Positions 61,606 through 64,000 of a stretch of 64,000 bases of DNA are shown here, one piece after another. Position 1 is the first letter of the stretch; every line of letters starts with the position of its first letter. The DNA is from Larimichthys crocea (lineage: Eukaryota; Chordata; Actinopteri; Sciaenidae). Location: the NCBI RefSeq assembly GCF_000972845.2, contig NC_040029.1:4763811-4827810 (forward strand). The letters run 5' to 3'. A program made the translations under genes and the position numbers. The notes under the pieces are model-generated. The model ran no database searches and was not told the origin of the DNA. It worked only from the letters and a program-made list of their open reading frames with translations.

Positions 61606-62131
61606 GCTTAAAAGTCAGGACGACTCAACTTCTACTCTTTTTTTTTGACCATTATTATTTTGTTTAATTTGTTTCCTTATGGAAGTCCATTACTATATCA
61701 CAGTAGTGTCCCTTTTCGAGAGTCTTCGAATTTTGGATCAAATAAAATGAGAAATGAATCATGAAAAAAACATAGACCCCAGTATTTCACACTGGACTAA
61801 GTTTTTTTTTTTTACATCACAGCTGCCAATTGTCTTGGCAAAATAGTCACCAGCTTGCTTGTGCATGTCCTTGTGCACTTGTAAAAACATTATAAAAAGC
61901 TCATTAACTTTTAACTATCTATAAAGTCTGTGTAAAGGAAATTTCTTTCAAAACACAATAAATATGTTTGAAAATAGTTGCTGGAAACATGTGAAAAGAC
62001 TTTCACGTTAGAGGTTAAAAAGTTCTCAGTCCAGGATTTTGTGGGCGGTCCTAAAGGGTGGCTCGATGACACGCCGAGGCCACCCTGAGCGTACCCCTGC
62101 ACCCCTTGCAGAGAGAGAGAGAGAGATGAAT
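61606..62131. other. Unique AT-rich non-coding DNA
   Basis: T-runs at 61638 and 61803. A (GA)n run at 62111-62126 directly abuts the TIR element. Nothing else identified. Confidence 0.45.
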
Positions 62132-62490
62132 TAATGTATTCTCCGCACTATAAGGCGCACCTCGAATGAATGGCCTTTTTTAAAACAGTTTTCATACCGC
62201 ATCACCGCATTATAAGGCACAGAATAGAAGCTACAGTAGTGGCCGGGGTTGTGTTATGCATCCACTAGATGGAGCTGCGCTAAAGGGAATGTCAACAAAA
62301 CAGTCCGATAAGTCAATCAAACGTTATTAATAGAATACAAACCAGCGTTCTGACAACTCCGTTCACTCCCAAAATGAATAAACAGCTGTTTTATTATTTT
62401 TCCCGAGGTAATGTCAGTGACGTAGTATTTTCGCCACACAAATGGTGTTGGACAGGAATTCCTCTTTACCGTTCTTACCGCTGTTACTTC

Positions 62491-62710
62491 CATAGACATA
62501 TATACATAGACATATATACATAGATGCCTCATTGAGCAGGTTGGTCCGTTGCTGCGATACGTTAACGCGTCCGCCATATTGGATGTGGCAGATCTGCCCG
62601 TAAACTAATAGAAGGAAAAGGGTTGTGCTCTACTTTGCCACATCCAAAATGGCGGCGACGTCAACGTACGATTCAGCGCTCAATGCGGCGTCTACGTATA
62701 TATGTCTATG
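62491..62710. mobile_element. Foldback MITE nested in the TIR element, 8-bp target duplication
   Basis: The 220-bp element is flanked by perfect 8-bp direct repeats, GTTACTTC, at 62483-62490 and 62711-62718. Its two halves are nearly complementary: left words CATAGACATATATA, TGCCTCATTGAGC and GCCATATTGGATGTGGCA pair with right words TATATATGTCTATG, GCTCAATGCGGCG and TGCCACATCCAAAATGGC. Arms of about 90-100 bp enclose a loop of about 45 bp (62591-62635). The left tip carries one extra CATAGACATATATA unit. An 8-bp duplication suggests hAT-type mobilisation, although the ends lack a clear CAG..CTG hAT terminus. It is non-coding. Confidence 0.8.
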
Positions 62711-63238
62711 GTTACTTCGGAAACGCCCCCTGACTACGGTAGCCATGATTAACCAATATTGATCCATATATAAGGCGCATCGGATTATAAGGCGTAATCT
62801 CGCTCAGTGTTTCAAAGTTAGTCATGTCATTTTCTAAACTCGTTCCAGTCGCTTCAAAATTGCTAATTGACTCCTCCCATTAGTGGGCGTGGCACATTTA
62901 GCGGACACGCCCCCACAGTGCTGGAGCTGGGAATACTGACACCTAATATTTATAAACTTGTCAATATTTTTAATCATTCAAATTTGGCTGGGTGGTTAAT
63001 AACACTTTCCCCTTTGGTCTGACTATTACTTCACACAGACTTTAAGGCCATATACTGTGGAGCTTAAGCCTAGATTTTACACTTCTGTCTTTAAAAAGTG
63101 GTTGCAGAAAGAGCACACGATAAAATCATTAGCCGTTCGTCAAACAGACAAATTGATGATTATGGAACCAAGTCCCAAGAATCCATTTTTGAACATATTC
63201 AATTTTGTGCTTTAATGCCATGTTCTAGCAGATCAGAA
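62574..63238 (+). repeat. Tandem duplication, unit 1 (665 bp)
   Basis: It starts at CCATATTGGATGTGGCA inside the left arm of the foldback MITE and runs through the rest of the MITE, ATATAAGGCGCATCGG, the segment CGCTCAGTGTTTCAAAGT (62801 on) and ends at TAGCAGATCAGAA. Each of these landmarks is repeated in the same order and orientation in unit 2. Confidence 0.93.
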
Positions 63239-63973
63239 CCATATTGGATGTGGCAGATCTGCCGTAAACTAATACAAGTAAAAGGGTTGCCTCTACTTTG
63301 CCACATCCAAATGGCGGCGACATCAACGTACGATTCAGCGCTCAATGCGGCGTCTACGTATATATGTCTATGGTTATCGGCAATCCCCCTGACTAGGTAG
63401 CCATGATTAACCAATATTGATNNNNNNNNNNATCCATATATAAGGCGCCCTGTCGGCTTTTGAGAAAACTGAAGGCTTTTATAGGTGCACCTTATAGTGC
63501 GGAAAATACGGTAATCACGCTCAGTGTTTCAAAGTTAGTCATGTCATTTTCTAAACTCATTCCAGTCGCTTCAAAATTGCTACTTGACTCCTCCTATGAG
63601 TGGGTGTGGCACATTTAGCGGACACGCCCCCACAGTGCTGGAGCTGGGAATACTTCAATTTTTTACCAGATTTTGACACCTAACTTTTATAAACTTGTCA
63701 ATATTTTTAATCATTCAAATTTGTCTGGGTGGTTAATGACACTTTCCCCTTTGGTCCGACTGACTTCACACAGACTTTAAGGCCATATACTGTGGAGCTT
63801 AAGCCTAGATTTTACACTTCTGTCTTTAAAAAGTGGTTGGGGAAAGAGCACACGATAAAATCATTAGCCGTTAGTCAAACAGACAAATTGATGATTATGG
63901 AACCAAGTCCCAAGAATCCATTTTTGAACATATTTAATTTTGTGCTTTAATGCCATGTTCTAGCAGATCAGAA
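63239..63973 (+). repeat. Tandem duplication, unit 2 (735 bp, with gap)
   Basis: Same landmarks as unit 1. The part left of the N gap (63239-63421, 183 bp) is a copy of 62574-62763 (190 bp). The part from 63518 to 63973 is a copy of 62801-63238 at roughly 95% or better by eye. Unit 2 has about 65 bp that unit 1 lacks (the right terminus of the TIR element) and about 18 bp extra near 63656-63675. Frames crossing the units are not genes. Confidence 0.92.
63422..63431. other. Assembly gap of exactly 10 N
   Basis: Ten unknown bases between CCAATATTGAT and ATCCATATATAAGG. In unit 1 the same two words are directly joined (ATTGATCCATATATAAGG), so relative to unit 1 little or nothing is missing. The round number suggests a scaffolding placeholder. 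Confidence 0.98.
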
Positions 63974-64000
63974 GATTCTAGCAGAAGCACTATTTTTATC
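63974..64000. other. Sequence beyond the duplication
   Basis: The window ends in unique sequence just after unit 2. Nothing further can be said. Confidence 0.4.

Larger units (their letters stand above)
62132..63513. mobile_element. TIR element with ATAAGGCG motifs, internally rearranged
   Basis: The left end TAATGTATTCTCCGCAC-TATAAGGCGCACC and the right end (read from 63513 inward) TACCGTATTTTCCGCAC-TATAAGGTGCACC form an inverted repeat of about 30 bp. ATAAGGCG/ATAAGGCAC words recur inside at about 62151, 62209, 62769, 62785 and 63439. I recognise this as a dispersed non-coding element common in fish. Here it is expanded by a nested MITE (62491-62710) and by a tandem duplication containing a 10-N gap. 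The first unit lacks the right terminus present in the second (63447-63513). A target duplication cannot be defined. Confidence 0.72.

Noticed and set aside
63098..63400. 100-codon frame spanning the duplication junction, and the similar frame at 63729-63950
   Set aside because: Both are readings of the duplicated non-coding unit. The first crosses a junction that may be an assembly artefact.

Overview
The window reads as non-coding nuclear DNA from a bony fish, probably a percomorph teleost. Four things point that way: dense CA/GT microsatellites; a tRNA-derived SINE and SINE-like repeats with the GATGGAT-type tail seen in fish; decayed retroelement protein remnants with motifs I recognise from teleost genomes; and DNA-transposon relics with 8-bp target duplications. 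There is no bacterial gene organisation. Open frames are short, often overlap on both strands, and lack splice structure or recognisable domains. I find no intact protein-coding gene, rRNA, functional tRNA or CRISPR array. Most of the 64 kb is therefore intergenic or intronic. Distal exons or enhancers of a neighbouring gene could be present but cannot be named from sequence alone.

Layout. 1-13 kb is mostly unique AT-rich DNA with a CA microsatellite (2175-2213), old fish interspersed repeats (about 2602-2895 and 3780-4100), an unrecognised 182-codon open frame (7605-8153, minus) and a minus-strand SINE-like repeat (8615-8884). 13-15 kb holds a frameshifted retroelement ORF relic (13014-13440, minus) and a well-delimited hAT-type non-autonomous transposon (14474-14921, 8-bp target duplication). 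15-27 kb is mostly featureless, with a perfect 12-bp-arm palindrome (18352-18376), the 3' end of a LINE (about 23213-23400) and pyrimidine-rich tracts. A 22-copy, 22-bp minisatellite spans 27355-27819.

29-40 kb has a plus-strand SINE-like repeat (29467-29762), several CA/GT tracts, a nearly intact SINE with A and B boxes and a perfect 15-bp target duplication (36371-36600), and a polypurine block abutting a polypyrimidine block (39697-40015). 40-62 kb is again mostly unique, with a possible solo LTR (45192-45782), scattered old repeats, microsatellites and two CpG-dense unique patches (about 52950-53060 and 54040-54260).

The last 2 kb is the most structured part. A TIR element built on ATAAGGCG-type motifs carries a nested foldback MITE (62491-62710) with an 8-bp target duplication. 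A tandem duplication of about 0.7 kb (62574-63238 and 63239-63973) begins inside that MITE and contains a 10-N assembly gap (63422-63431). It may be a real tandem duplication or an artefact of two haplotypes or contig ends placed side by side.

No gene network can be described. What the sequence shows is the history of mobile and simple repeats: LINE-SINE tail sharing, nested transposition, CpG decay inside a minisatellite, and a recent local duplication.
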